NCBI RefSeq assembly: GCF_000003815.2
Contig: NC_049993.1
Location: 3,331,253 to 3,383,785, forward strand
Direction of reading: 5' to 3'
DNA: 52,533 bases
Origin: Branchiostoma floridae
Taxonomy: Eukaryota > Chordata > Leptocardii > Amphioxiformes > Branchiostomatidae
The number at the start of each line of letters is the position of its first letter. Positions within the stretch are counted from its first letter, which is position 1. Shown here one piece after another: positions 1 through 13,400 of this stretch. The translations under genes and the position numbers were made by a program. The notes beneath the pieces were generated by a model that worked only from the letters and a program-made list of their open reading frames with translations, had not been told where the DNA came from and did no database searches.

Positions 1-672
1 AACAAAGCAGACTTCGAATGGCCTTTTCCAACTGATATATAATTGTTCTCAATACTTCTGAACGTCAGTACTTATTCTTCTTAAAGACGACGTTGATCAG
101 AAGAGGTCGTTATCAGACATACCAAAATGGTACAGGTGATGTTACAACGATCCAGAAGCTTGTTTTGGAGTCTTTTTTTTTTTTTTTTGGTAACCATTAT
201 TCACTTTTAATAGTCTAGTTCTTCACCTTCCTTTGAAAAAATGAAATTCATTTTTAATCTTTGTAGATCACTCTGCTTAAAAATCTATGTACTGAATCGG
301 AATTTCATCGTACTTTGAAAACTGGCAAAAAATCTGTAAACAATGGCAGCTGTCATGACCCTGTCCTTATGTTCCTTTGGGCGATGATGACTATTTTTGC
401 CGAAGGTCTTTTCCCTATGACAGTCAACACAGCAGGCTTAAAATGTACGTTTTGTCTGCTATTTTTGCTGAATATGGATCCATTTTTGACTGCTGTGGTA
501 TGCACTTTTACAACAAGCAGTGATCACAACATACATTTTTTTTAGAATATAGGACGTTATCGGACAGAAAGTGCTGATAGGAAAGTATCACAAAAGCCTG
601 TTTCGGAGACTATCCTCAATTTACTTTGCTTCGTGCTAGGGCGACTTGCGTTGATCATTTCTGTGTAACACC

Positions 673-685
673 CCGTCCGGGACGG
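673..685 (+). promoter_or_regulatory. Conserved palindromic promoter box, copy 1
   Basis: CCGTCCGGGACGG, 41 bp upstream of the ATG at 714. Equivalent boxes occur at 2811 and 4415, 42 bp upstream of their own ATGs. Constant spacing and palindromy suggest a protein-binding or core-promoter element; the factor is not identified. Confidence 0.4.
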
Positions 686-713
686 TCGGAAGTTAGTAGC
701 TAGAGTTTCCACA

Positions 714-718
714 ATGTG
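714..718 (+). CDS. Alternative first exon 1a (ATGTG, then GT donor)
   Basis: The start codon plus two bases is followed by the donor GTGAGTACG. Joined to the exon at 8091 it reads Met-Trp-Val-Thr and then the signal peptide, so this copy would give MW where the other copies give MR. The sequence before the ATG is TTTCCACA, a weaker start context than copy 2. Confidence 0.5.
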
Positions 719-943
719 GTGAGTACGCATAAAACGTCATGTCGTAACAGAAGTAAGTTTTACTCGGCTTTCACAAAACAGTCTGTTTGTAAATGTTATG
801 TGAGATATTTGGTCAGTTAGAAAATTTGTTAGTGGAAAAATTATATTGGGGAGATCACATCGGTGACAGCTCACGCCCCCTTGGAGTGTGACTTAGCAAT
901 AACTACTTTTCGCGTTGTTTTTAGTAAATGTAACGGTTATCTT

Positions 944-1577
944 AACTTAGCCCATGGCTACTTCCCCTCAGCCAATGAGGAGCCCCCATTTTCTGTTGAT
1001 ATATCCACATAGTATGGTTCTACGAAAAAAAGTGTGCTGCTATTTCATGCAAATGAGGAAAAAACTGTGGTGATATCAATAAAACCGTGATGATATCAGC
1101 CTGAAAAGTGTGGGTGCTATAGGCATGTGACCTTTTATGACCAACCCTAGCTTACCTTTGAGCCCATCTTCTGGGACTAGAATTGTGTCATGTGATAACT
1201 GACCAATCCCACTCTTCACTTCTAATTGCCCAGAGGAATATCACCAGACTTTCTGTCTCTCCGGGTACCTTGGCCGGGGAGGTCTTGACAAGATTAATGA
1301 CCGTGTGTTGTTACAGCCTGACAGTCTGTCACAGCTTTTCAAGCAATAACAAGGAAGATTGTGGACTTTTAGGACAAAATAAAGTAACATTTTGTAAAGC
1401 TGATGAACTAGAAAAGCTTCGGGGAAGTATGCCATGGGCTAAGTTAGTTACCCCATGGCCTTGGGCTCGTTTTCTGTGAATATCACCAGGCCCGCCACCT
1501 CGGGGATTTCTAGTCTCCCCTCGGTGGGCGGGCCTGGTGATATTCACAGAAACCTCGCCCCGCCCATGGGGTAACTA
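944..1577. mobile_element. Inserted non-autonomous element in promoter copy 1
   Basis: Copy 2 reads straight from GGTTATCTT into TACATGTTATAAAACC at about 3067-3090, whereas copy 1 has about 630 extra bases at that point. The insert starts near CTTAGCCCATGG and ends near CCATGGGGTAACTA, with TTA close to both borders. Its last 140 bases (about 1440-1577) are a strong palindrome centred on 1510, with arms carrying TGAATATCACCAGGCCCGCC. The TTA flank would fit a PIF/Harbinger-type target site, but borders are only approximate. Confidence 0.6.
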
Positions 1578-2810
1578 TTACATGTTATAAAACCACTTCA
1601 TCTTCTTATTTGTTTATGGTGTTAAATGCGGTACGTATCGGTTACTGCCTTGCTACTTATCAACATATGATGGAAACTATGAAACTTCACCGTACTATAG
1701 ATTAAATCGCTTGTTTCTTTGACGCCCAGTGTATGTGCGGAACAGGACTTAAGTTAAAACATAGTTGTGCGAAATAAAAGTTCAGTTGGAACTCATGTAT
1801 GCCAGCCAGCGCGCGCGCGGTTGTCGTTGATGGAAAAATTCTCCCGACAGCCTTTCTCGGGTTGGCCACCACTTTTTCAACCTTCGACCAACTATTGCAC
1901 TACCTTAAAATTTACAGAAAGTTGAATATCTGAAAAATGTGGAATATCCTGACAAGTTGTCGATACCCGATAAAGACAACTGTAGAGTTACGTTTGCAGC
2001 TGGTCAATAAGTTTCCATTTGCCACAGTATAACTTAGAAGCTTCGAAAACTTGCAGAAAAATCTGTTAACAGTGATAGTTGTCATAACCATGCCACTGAC
2101 TAGTGATTGAGAGCCCCTGGGGGTTGTTGAGTAAATATCGTCAAGGTCAACAAAGCAGGCATCAAATGGGCTTTACCAACTGCTATTGTTCATAATACTT
2201 CTGAACCTGCGTACTTATTCTTTTCAAAGACGACGTTGATCAGGAAAGAGGTAGTTATCAGTCACACCAATGGCACAGGCGATGTTAAAACGACCCAGAA
2301 GCTTGGTTTAGAATCTGTTTTAGTAACATTTTTTTACTTCTAATATTCTACTTTTTCTCCTACCTTTGACAAAAAAAATGGTTTTTAATCCTTGAAGACC
2401 ACACTACTTTAAAAAAACTGCTGAATCGGAAGTATATTTAACTCTGAAAACCAGCTCGAAAAATCTGTAAACAAAGGCGGGTGTCAATGACCCTGTCCCT
2501 ACGTGCCTTTAGGCAATGATGACTAATTCTGCCGAAGGTCTTTTCCTTATGACAGTCAACATTTCAGGCTTTGAAGGAGCTTTTTTTGCCTGCTATTTTT
2601 GCTGAATATTGATCGGTTTTTGATTGCTGTCGTAAGCACGATTATAACCGCAGTGGTCACAACATTTTTTTTTCAGAATATAGGTCGTTATCGGACAGAA
2701 AGGGACGATATGAAAACGTCACAGAAGCCTGTTTTGGAGACTATCCTCAATTAACTTTGCTTCGTGATAGAGCGAAGTGTGCACGTGTTGTTCTTTTTTT
2801 GCCCATTACC

Positions 2811-2823
2811 CCGTCTGAGACAG
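2811..2823 (+). promoter_or_regulatory. Conserved palindromic promoter box, copy 2
   Basis: CCGTCTGAGACAG, 42 bp upstream of the ATG at 2853; one mismatch from the perfect palindrome in copy 3. Confidence 0.4.
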
Positions 2824-2852
2824 TTCGAAGTTAGGTAGCTAGAGTTGCCACC

Positions 2853-2857
2853 ATGCG
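2853..2857 (+). CDS. Alternative first exon 1b (ATGCG, then GT donor)
   Basis: The start lies in GCCACCATGCG, an ideal Kozak context, and is followed directly by the donor GTGAGTACC. Splicing to 8091 completes the second codon as CGG (Arg) and opens the signal peptide MRVTVWLPL. Confidence 0.6.
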
Positions 2858-4414
2858 GTGAGTACCAAAGAATATTTATGTTATTACAGACGTCGTTTTT
2901 ACATGGCTTTTACAAAACAGTCTAGATCTGTTGAGTAAATGTTATGTGAGATAGAAAATTTGTCGGTGGAAAAAATATTTGTGAGCTCGTATGGGCGGCC
3001 AGCTCACGCCCCCTCGGAGTGTAACTGAGCAATAACTACTTTTTGAGTTGTTTTTAGCAAATGGCACGGTTATCTTTACATGTTATAAAACCATTCTATC
3101 TTATTTATTTATGGTGCTAAAATGTGGTACGTATCTGTTACCACCTTGCTAAGTACTAATATGCAGTGGGATATTATGAAACATTACTGCACTATAACTA
3201 GACTAAATCGCCTGTTTCTTTGACGCCTAATTGTGTGCAGAACAGGACTTAAAACATAGTTGTACGAAATATAAGTTCATCGGAATTCCCATATACAAGC
3301 CACCGCGCGCACGGTTATCGTTGATGTAAAAAATTCTCCCGACAGCCTTTCTCGGCTTGGCCACCGCTTTCCAGATTCCACGTAAACATTAGATCAATCA
3401 GTGAACTACCTTAAACTTTACAGATAGGTTAAAATATGGGAGAAATTTCAGAGAATTTGTCGATACCGATAAAGACAACTGTAGAGTTACGTTTGCTTGA
3501 TTTCATGAGATAATTTGCCAATGTGGTGTGACTGGATTAAGTCCATGTCATAAACTATGTATAACTGATATTCTACGGTGGCATAATATTGTATCATAGG
3601 CTGGTCAAGGTGTGTAGTTGATCAAGAACTTTCCATTCAACACCGTGGAAGCTTTGAAAATTTGCAAAAAAATCTTTTAACAGTGATAGTTGTCATGACC
3701 CTGCCACCGACTAGTGAGTGAGAGCCCTTAGGGTTGTTGAGTAAAGCTCGTCAAAGTCAACAAAGCAGGCTTCGAATGGGTTTTTCCAACTGATTTTGTT
3801 CACAATACTTCTGAATATGCCTACTTATTCTTCTTAAAGACTTTGTTGATTACAAAAGAGGCCGTTAGTATACATACCAAAGGCACTGGCGATATTACAA
3901 CGACACAGAAGCTTCGTTTGTAGTCTTGTTTTTCAATCATTATTTACTTCTAATATTTTTTTTCTCTCCTACCTTGGTCAAAAAGAAATGGATTTTCAAC
4001 CCTTGAAGACCGCAATGCTTTGAAATCTGCTGAATCGGGATTTTATCTAAGTCTGAAAACCGGCCCCAAAAATCTGTAAACAATGGCGGGTGTCAATGAC
4101 CCTGTCCTTACGTGCCTTTGGGCAATGATGACTAATTTTGCCGAAGGTCTTTTCCTTATGACAGTCAACATTTCAGGCTTCGAAGTGCATTTTTTGGCTG
4201 CTATTTCTGCTGAATCTGAATCGATTTTTGATTGCTGTCGTACGCACAGTTAGCTAACGTTGCCATAAGATCTAGAGTTAATCAAAAAAGTTGGTCGTTA
4301 TCGGACAGAAAGCGTCAAAACCGAAACGTCACAAAAGACTGTTTTCGAGACTATCCTCAATTAACTTGGCTACGTGATAGGGCGAAGTGTGCAAATCTAT
4401 TTTTGCCGATCACC

Positions 4415-4427
4415 CCGTCTGAGACGG
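4415..4427 (+). promoter_or_regulatory. Conserved palindromic promoter box, copy 3
   Basis: CCGTCTGAGACGG, a perfect palindrome, 42 bp upstream of the ATG at 4457. Confidence 0.4.
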
Positions 4428-4456
4428 TTGGAAGTTCTGTAGCTCGAGTTGTCACC

Positions 4457-4461
4457 ATGCG
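4457..4461 (+). CDS. Alternative first exon 1c (ATGCG, then GT donor)
   Basis: ATGCG followed by GTAAGTACG, the strongest donor of the three copies. It is the copy nearest the body of the gene and gives the same MR start as copy 2. Confidence 0.6.
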
Positions 4462-7400
4462 GTAAGTACGAAATGATATTTATTGAATTACGTTCAAGAA
4501 CTTGCACGGCTTTACAAAACTGTTGATTGTGAATAGGTTATGTGGGACATTTGGTAATAGTTAACACACTGGCGAGAAAAGTTAGAGGTTAGCATTATCG
4601 CGCGACTGGCACACACATCGTCGGAGTGAGACCGGGAAATTGTGGCTTTAAACATCTAGAGTTATTTTATTCGCACATGTCCTGAAGAAGCTAGTATATT
4701 GGTCGGTGGTGAGCTTGTAAGAAGGTCGCGGGCGTACTCAATCCCAGCGAAGTTGGTGAATAGCATCTTCAATGAGTTTTTTTGTTTCTATCGCACATGT
4801 CGTACGTGACTATATGCATCAAATCATTTTATGTCTCTACAAAGACTCTTTTCGTGCGTTGTATTGGGCCCTGTGTGGAAGGATATTTGTATTGTATTAG
4901 TTTTGTAGCCATACATTAATTATAAATGAACTTTGGTCGGGAAAAACCGAGATTTTAGGCAAATGTTACGACCTGTTCAATGAATGCGTGGATATATGAG
5001 TGAATACTAAATTATGACAGTCATCATCAGCAATCACTCGTGTTCAAGTATTTATGATATAATGAGGATTTTTGGAAACGCCAGGAATAATTTTGAAACA
5101 GAGGGGAACATGGCATTTGGCGTCACGTCCGCCACCAGAGTCCCAGCCTGACGGTTACCGCTGTCCCCGCCTCGCCCGGGGCCTCTGTCCCCCAACCGCC
5201 TGATGCCCCGTTGTCCATGTCCGGGGCCGTTGTGTCTGCAACTTACAGCTTGGCTTGCCTCAACGTTTGTGTTTCAGCTTTCAGAATTTAGCATGTGCTC
5301 CATTTGTACGGTTTTAATTCAGCACGATAGCATAGTTTGATATGGTTTTCAGTACGACAACTTTTTATACACTGTTCGTGTGTGGTTTATGTCCACTCTA
5401 GAAGCTTTTTGTCGAATATTAAGAGACAAGGTATCAGTACTAGTATCAGGGCATCAGTATCAAGGAGCTAGTTGATCTTTATCCGCGGGGTCACCTATAT
5501 CCGTTGATTTTAAAATCAGTCTATAAAGTCGACGTATAGTGGTTTCAAACTGTAATATTTGAAATTTGAAACCACTGTCTGTCAATTTGATCTTCATAAA
5601 TACCTGCTTTTGAGTACAAAGTATATAGAAGGCCGTAGAACTCGAACGAAAATTCATGGTGAGCCTTTCTGTTATGTTTGAACAAAGTTTAAACTTTTTC
5701 ACAACGGATATAGGTTATGCATGGCTAGGTTTTTATTCTCCACTAATTTTACTACGTGGGCTACGTGCAGTGGTGACAGGCACCTGTGGCGGTTGGCATA
5801 TGACATGGGGCAATAGGAATGTGGTACAACAACGCGCCAGGTGCACAAGGCGCGTGCAATGTGCTATTTTTAACTGTCACTTGAAGGCCACTGCAGCACA
5901 TCTATCACTTGGGTGTGATATGTTTCTGTAAGAACCATTGCCCTGTAGTTGAATGCTGTAAATGCATTTAAGTTCGCGGGGATTTCTTTTCGCGGTAGCG
6001 GGAGAAGGGGCTTTTCGCGGAGGTTTTAAGTTCTAATGATTTAATGTTTTAATGTATTAGAAAATGTCGCGGACGTTTTGGGCAGAGATTTTGTCCAAAT
6101 TTTTGCCAGGTGGTCGTCGTGAAGAGGTAGCTTAATGCTTACGTCAATGGGGAAAAATCGGTCGTAATGAACAGGTGGTCGTTTGGGTAGGTTTGACTGT
6201 ATTTTGATTTCATGATGGTCGTTGACCTTACCCGGGCTACTAGCCGACCAAGACTTGCGAATAGCTGGGAACAGTCTGGCCAGTTTTAGGTCACGTCTGT
6301 CATTTACCGACAACCATACCTCAACCAGTTCTCAACCATTTAGTGCCTTACTCCTAACAGAGCTCCAAATACGATCTAACCTATTAAAAATGACATCTAG
6401 TCATAGACTTCGGAGTCCCTCTTGGGTGATTCTCAACTGGTTTCAAACTCTTTTGAAGTGATTGATAATTGAAATGGACACAACCAGTGATTTTTAAATG
6501 AGGAGTAACTTGTCAAACTTGTCCATACGTCTATCTTGTTAACATAATCAGGAGATCAAAGTAGGGTCACAGTTAGCTTCAATGCGACTTCTATTGATGC
6601 TGTGCTATATTAGTAGCATTCAGGTTGTGTCACTGTTTTGGTTGTTCTGATTGTAGTCACCATGGTTGAGGATAAGACAGCAAATATCTGAACAATGATC
6701 CGGAGTGAGTCATGGATAGGCTAAGGACTAGTTGGGAGTAAGTAGGCAGTAGGTATATCACGGTTTTGACCCTTATCGCACTATGACCACTACTTACTTG
6801 CTCCCAACCACAAGCCAAACAGTTCAAATTTTTTCCCCAAGTCATTTCCGTCCACTCCTGAATGTTTTAAGCCTTTTGAAAAATTCTGCTGGCACAGCCG
6901 ACTAGTGGCAAATCGCAACGACCAACTGCCAACCTCATCCGACTTGCTCCCGACCCACTGCCAACCACGGTTGTGAGAAAGTTGCGAGTGGTTGGGAGGC
7001 CATGGCTTACCTTAAACCTGGGCTTAAACCACAATGTAAACAAAGTGACTCGGCCTTGTGGCCACGCCTCCATAATGACAAGATAATTGATACCACGTGA
7101 CAAACCGCATGTTTACAAATGTCAACTCTCCAGTCACTGCGCGGCTGCAGATATATGACAGATCGTAAGAGGGAGCGCTTGAACATTATGTCACCTGTGC
7201 ATTTGCCTACTGCTTGCCTAAATACCGAATTACGTATCTTGTCCGACCGGTAAGGCCCCCTCCGGCTTAACGTGATTTGCTACAAGGGGTGATTGTACAT
7301 TTGTACAGTACGAAAATTTCACGACAATCGTATGAAATCAAATGCATGGCAAATTCTCTCACTTGACAACAAATTTTAAACTAAACTACACTATTATAGA

Positions 7401-10400
7401 CTTCATCACACCCGTTCACCTTTTCCCTTGGACTAAGGAAGTGACTTCCCCTTAATCCCCGCTGTACTTCATCTGTGCCCCGTCTTTCCTCTTTACCCCC
7501 GTGTAATTCCGCTTTTCCCCCGCCCTTCCGCTTGTCCCCAATGGCCGCCGTCAACCCGAATTGCGCGTAGTCGACATGAAAATCGTTCAGAAAGTAACAA
7601 TAACGGCTGCGCCACGAAACATGAAATAGCCCATACTCTGGAAAACATTCCTGGCCACCGCTCTTCCTAGTGGTGTTGTACAAATCGCGCTCAATCTTGA
7701 GAACACTTCTGCAAACTGTGGAGAGAAGCGGTCCTAGTGCAGAGAAGCAGAGATACCGCGTAACGAATCCGAAATATATGATGTAGATATGGAAGTCATC
7801 TCCATAAGAAATGTTTGAATTACACTTTGAAAGAGGCTAGAATTTCCTTAGATAAAACACCGTTATATAACTGGGAAGAAGGGGATTAGATTATACTAAC
7901 TGACACATTATTTGCACAAGAAGAAGCAAAATAGCAGTTATATCTGATTCCTTGTTTAAATTTCATTCTTGGCATATGTTATTTACTTGAAGGTACGATA
8001 AATCATGTACATATTATGTTAATGCAAAGTCTACAAATGCTTAGAATGTAAAATAAGGTTTAAGGTATCTGAACCCCTTTTTTGTTTTAGGGTCACCGTT
8101 TGGCTTCCTCTTTGTCTCACTATTGTGCTCTATGTGGGTACTGTCGACGGAGTTAGCAGTAAGTAGAGATGTTTATTTTTGTATACGATAATATATTACC
8201 AACCTGACGTGCAAATTATCAGTTTTAACTTATTGTATATGTTGGAACATTACAAATGTTTGTTCCATTCATTCTATTATACCAAAAGTCTGAATTTCTG
8301 GTTGCTAAGATTCAAAGTTTTACAGTATCTATATTCGTCCATTTGTAGATGTACAGATGATTTAGGTGGGTAAGAATATCACATGTATACCTACTGTAAA
8401 ACTTTTTATTTGCAAATTTGATACAAACTGTTGTCGATTCAGGGACAACAATATAGAGAATGATTGGCTAATAAATAAAAGGTATATAAAATACCTTATT
8501 GTTAGCCAGCAAAAAATGTTTTGGTAAATAAAAACACATTTCTACACAAAAGTTAAACAAAAGTCTGCCTTTGCAGACTTTTAGCTTGCTTAATATACAA
8601 AATAGTCACAAAAATCTATCATTACGATTTTGTGAGCCATGAGTTATTTTCTACCTTTCAACTAATATATGCCAAAAACTAATATCCTACTCTCTGAAAT
8701 CCACTCTTATGACGTCAATTGGCCATCTGATTGCCCTAACAAAGCAATTGAGCAGCCTCTGTGCCATACATTTAAGTAAAATTTGTTCTTTGCAGGTCTA
8801 AGAGACCATTGGTTCCTCTCATTAGTACAAAACCGGTCTTGGCCTATCAAATATGCACCTCATACGACGTTTAGGTACTCACATAGTGACATACATTTAC
8901 CTTGCAGAAAAATGCAGACGTTTGGTGCTTCGTGATACGACAAGTGTTTGCGACCAGAATTCAAATCATCGAGGGCGATACCCTGCAGGAACCGTATGCA
9001 TGTTTGAATGCAGGGAAGGGTGTGAAAGGCGTTCAGGGAAAAGGATAAGGGTATGCTATGTTAGGGGTCGGTCAAAGTGGTGGAAACCAGCAGGACCTGG
9101 ACTGAGGTGTAATTGTGAGTGTCGAACTTTGTTTGTTTGAACCTTTATTTATTCATGAGAAGCTCATATGGGCCAGCAGGCCGCTTTTCATTGAGGTCAT
9201 ATTTTATCCATATTGAATCCAGTGATTATTATAACCCCGCAGTAAGTAAATTTCATGGATGACATCCGCTCGCTCAATAATTTTCGCCTGATTTTTAGAA
9301 AAAAAAAGACCGCCAAAAAATTATATTTTACCAAGATGGGCAAATATGTTTTGTTGTAGCCTAAAAATTGTACTTGTAGAAGTGCCACTTGCAAAGTACC
9401 CTGGACTGTAGTTGTAGAAGTCAAAATGGTTTGATAGTAAAAGTAACATCAATATGGAAGCCATGAGTGTAGTTGCTTTGTTAGTAATACTAGTCTACCA
9501 CACTAGTGTTACTTTTTTTACTGCACCAGTACATGTATTGAATACAGAAATCCGGATGCCTTGTTGGCTGTGCTACTATGTTTTGTCCATTTAGTTCTTA
9601 TTATAACGTTTATGGTGTCAAGTTTGAAAATGTAACCATCTTAATTTTTTGGACCAATCTTGGACCAATTTCACTATTATGGGCGATCTTCTGTGGATGC
9701 CATCCACAGAATTTTCTTGCTGTGGCCTAATAACACATTTACGATAGGATGCTCTGCTGTATTACCCGAAAATCGCAGCACCGAATACCACACCTTTATG
9801 ATTATCATTATCATTATGAAATTTATATTTTACCTTGTTCACTGCAACTGTTAACTCAAAAGTATACCTTGCTACACAACAACACAAATGCTCGCTTGTA
9901 AGTCAATTAAGCATGTACTTTCATTGAATTTTACTTCACATTACAATTCAGTGAGGTTGTGTCTGAATACATGTATTTATAATTTAATATTGCATTTTTT
10001 TTATTTTGCTTTTGGACAGACTGGGACAATGTGGCACTGCACTCAAGTTTTGTAACTTATATTAATATGAATATGCTATTGCATGTAAATTAAACTGCTA
10101 GAGGGAAGCTTATAGCAACCATTTTTATATACACAGGCAGGCCATGCAATAATGCACCCAGCCACCCCGAAGACTACCCCAATGATTGTGATCCGGACCT
10201 GACCAGTTATCCAGCCGGTTACGCATGCAACTTCACCTGCCCGACAGGATACGTCCAAGCGTCAGGTAGTGGGAGAGCACTCTGTAACAACGGCCAATGG
10301 ACAGGGAACAATCTAGTGTGTGAAGGTACTGGTATGGCTAACGTCATATTTCCAAACTGGGTCCCGACTGGCCTGTTTGTGGATAATACAAATGTTTTTT

Positions 10401-13400
10401 TTTTTTTGTAAGAAAATACAAAGTTGTGATGAAATCTGACCCCAAAAAAAGTTGATTATACTTCTCGTCATGATATTGTCGGCCATCTTGGATTTCACTA
10501 GTAACGTCATCTCATTAGCATTAATATGAATATCTAGTTATAAATGTCATAATAATATATATTTAGCCTTTCACAAACCCGTTGCCATGGCGACACAAAA
10601 AGTGAAATATTATTCTTTTTTTTGTTAGTTGTTGCAACACTATTCTAGGAAATGTCATGAAGTAAGTATGCAATGGGGACGTTTGTCAGCATGATAACTA
10701 AAGAAGGCAAGAATGGATTGTTTTAATATTTGGTATGTGGCTAGGATGTTGCCCTAGCACAAGCCGTTATACCATGTTAAATTTGGAGCTGACACTTTTA
10801 CAAGCCACTACCCCTCCACAATTGATAAGGTTAATACCCTTTTCGCATACCGTTTCAGAAATAAACGAATGCGCCTCCTCTCCGTGTCAAAATGGCGGAA
10901 CTTGTGCGGACGAACTCAACGGCTACACCTGTACTTGTGCTCCTGGATATGATGGAGTTCATTGTGAAACGGGCAAGTTTCTCTATTATTATATATATAG
11001 CTCCCTTGTGATAATTAATTTCATTTTGTTACTATTCCGAATTTCAACGGCGAAGCGAAGAAAATGTACTTGGAAATATACCCCAAGAAGCATGCAGAAC
11101 AACTAACCTTCCATGTTTCTGGCTGATATACGTCTAGCAAGATTTCTTTTCTCTTAATTTGATTTAGAATTAGACAACGCTATCGGGAACGCAGCAAGTG
11201 TTCAATCATTTCTGTTTCACACATGATTTAAAAATTTAAAGCTATGAAAGATACAAAAGGGAACCACTAGACCTTTCTAATAATTGGAATGTTAAATGTA
11301 TTTTTTTAAAGAACTTCTAGTATCTCGTTACAGATGTAGACGAATGTGCCTCAACTCCATGTCAAAATGGTGGAATTTGCGAGGACGAAGTCAACGGCTA
11401 CACCTGTACTTGTGCTCCTGGATATGAAGGGGGTCATTGCCAAACAAGCAAGTTTCCTCTTGTAAACTTAGTTTCAGAAAATCTTGTTACAAATATATAT
11501 ATATATATAGATAGATTCTGTGCCAAAAAATTGCAGAAGAATGCCTTAAAATCTTGGAAAGCAGCTTAAGCCAAAGATGTACCGAGGTTAAATAAAGGTT
11601 GAGAATAAGATCACGTACAACAGTATTTTTGTGGAGCGAATTCGAGCAATTCACTTCAACATGTGAAATGTTCTTGCTAAGAGCTTGCAACGAGTCTCTT
11701 TTCAATTGTTGCAGACGTAGACGAATGTGCCTCCAATCCCTGTCAAAATGGTGGAACTTGCGAAGACAGAGTGAACGGCTACACTTGTTCTTGTGCTCCT
11801 GGCTATGATGGAGATGATTGTGAAAGCGGCAAGTTTTCCGATCATTCCGGCATTATGATGGTTAAAACAGCGTAGCAAATAAAAAATATGCCCTTGATAT
11901 GCTAAAAAGGACCTAAAACTACAGCAGATCAACCCCCTCACAAACTTGTATAATACTATCATATCATACGTCTAGCAATTTTTCTTTTCTATTGATTTTG
12001 GACAATGCTATCAGTAGCGCAGCAAGTGTCAGTCACTTCTGTTTGACCTACCTACAAAAAAGCTATGAAATATACAAAAGGGAACCATCAGATCTTTTTA
12101 TGCAATTCACCTTCAAAATTTTAAATATCATTTTTGAAATAACTTTTAGTATATCATTGCAGATGTAGACGAATGCGCCTCTACACCGTGTCAAAATGGC
12201 GGAACTTGCGAGGACGAAGTCAACGGCTACANNNNNNNNNNNNNNNNNNNNNNNNNNNNNNNNNNNNNNNNNNNNNNNNNNNNNNNNNNNNNNNNNNNNN
12301 NNNNNNNNNNNNNNNNNNNNNNNNNNNNNNNNNNNNNNNNNNNNNNNNNNNNNNNNNNNNNNNNNNNNNNNNNNNNNNNNNNNNNNNNNNNNNNNNNNNN
12401 NNNNNNNNNNNNNNNNNNNNNNNNNNNNNNNNNNNNNNNNNNNNNNNNNNNNNNNNNNNNNNNNNNNNNNNNNNNNNNNNNNNNNNNNNNNNNNNNNNNN
12501 NNNNNNNNNNNNNNNNNNNNNNNNNNNNNNNNNNNNNNNNNNNNNNNNNNNNNNNNNNNNNNNNNNNNNNNNNNNNNNNNNNNNNNNNNNNNNNNNNNNN
12601 NNNNNNNNNNNNNNNNNNNNNNNNNNNNNNNNNNNNNNNNNNNNNNNNNNNNNNNNNNNNNNNNNNNNNNNNNNNNNNNNNNNNNNNNNNNNNNNNNNNN
12701 NNNNNNNNNNNNNNNNNNNNNNNNNNNNNNNNNNNNNNNNNNNNNNNNNNNNNNNNNNNNNNNNNNNNNNNNNNNNNNNNNNNNNNNNNNNNNNNNNNNN
12801 NNNNNNNNNNNNNNNNNNNNNNNNNNNNNNNNNNNNNNNNNNNNNNNNNNNNNNNNNNNNNNNNNNNNNNNNNNNNNNNNNNNNNNNNNNNNNNNNNNNN
12901 NNNNNNNNNNNNNNNNNNNNNNNNNNNNNNNNNNNNNNNNNNNNNNNNNNNNNNNNNNNNNNNNNNNNNNNNNNNNNNNNNNNNNNNNNNNNNNNNNNNN
13001 NNNNNNNNNNNNNNNNNNNNNNNNNNNNNNNNNNNNNNNNNNNNNNNNNNNNNNNNNNNNNNNNNNNNNNNNNNNNNNNNNNNNNNNNNNNNNNNNNNNN
13101 NNNNNNNNNNNNNNNNNNNNNNNNNNNNNNNNNNNNNNNNNNNNNNNNNNNNNNNCTAGCTATGTTTGAATACATTGGCAGAAAGAAATATTTTTTTCAT
13201 TCAATAACAGCTCGATTTTATTCAAAATCTATATTTGACGACAATAGTAAGAAACATTTCCGGATGTTTGTCTGTGATAAGTAACTACTTATTTGTTAGG
13301 AATAAAAACTGTTAAACATCACTTTTCGAAAATATTGATCTTGAAAATGTCGAAATGATTGCTTAGGATTTGACAAGAGACTTTGTATGTTGTTGCAGAT

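Larger units (their letters stand above)
1..4650 (+). repeat. Three tandem copies of a 5' promoter/first-exon unit
   Basis: The same sequence recurs at about 1-2126, 2127-3735 and 3736-4650. Anchors are CAACAAAGCAGGC at about 2149 and 3757 (start of window for copy 1), the block with CGTTATCGGACAGAAAG, and the block ending in an ATG followed at once by a splice donor. Copies 1 and 2 continue in parallel through the sequence after the donor (GTTATGTGAG, GCTCACGCCCCCT, TTTCTTTGACGCC); copy 3 diverges after about 4650. The unit is about 1.6 kb; copy 1 is longer because of an insertion near 944-1577. More copies may lie left of the window. I interpret the array as duplicated promoters of the gene whose signal peptide is at 8091. 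Confidence 0.8.

Noticed and set aside
5656-7683. Several 60-100 residue open frames in the first intron
   Set aside because: No domain, no splice support and overlapping frames on both strands; expected by chance.
12173-13284. Long open frames across 12232-13155
   Set aside because: They consist almost entirely of N.
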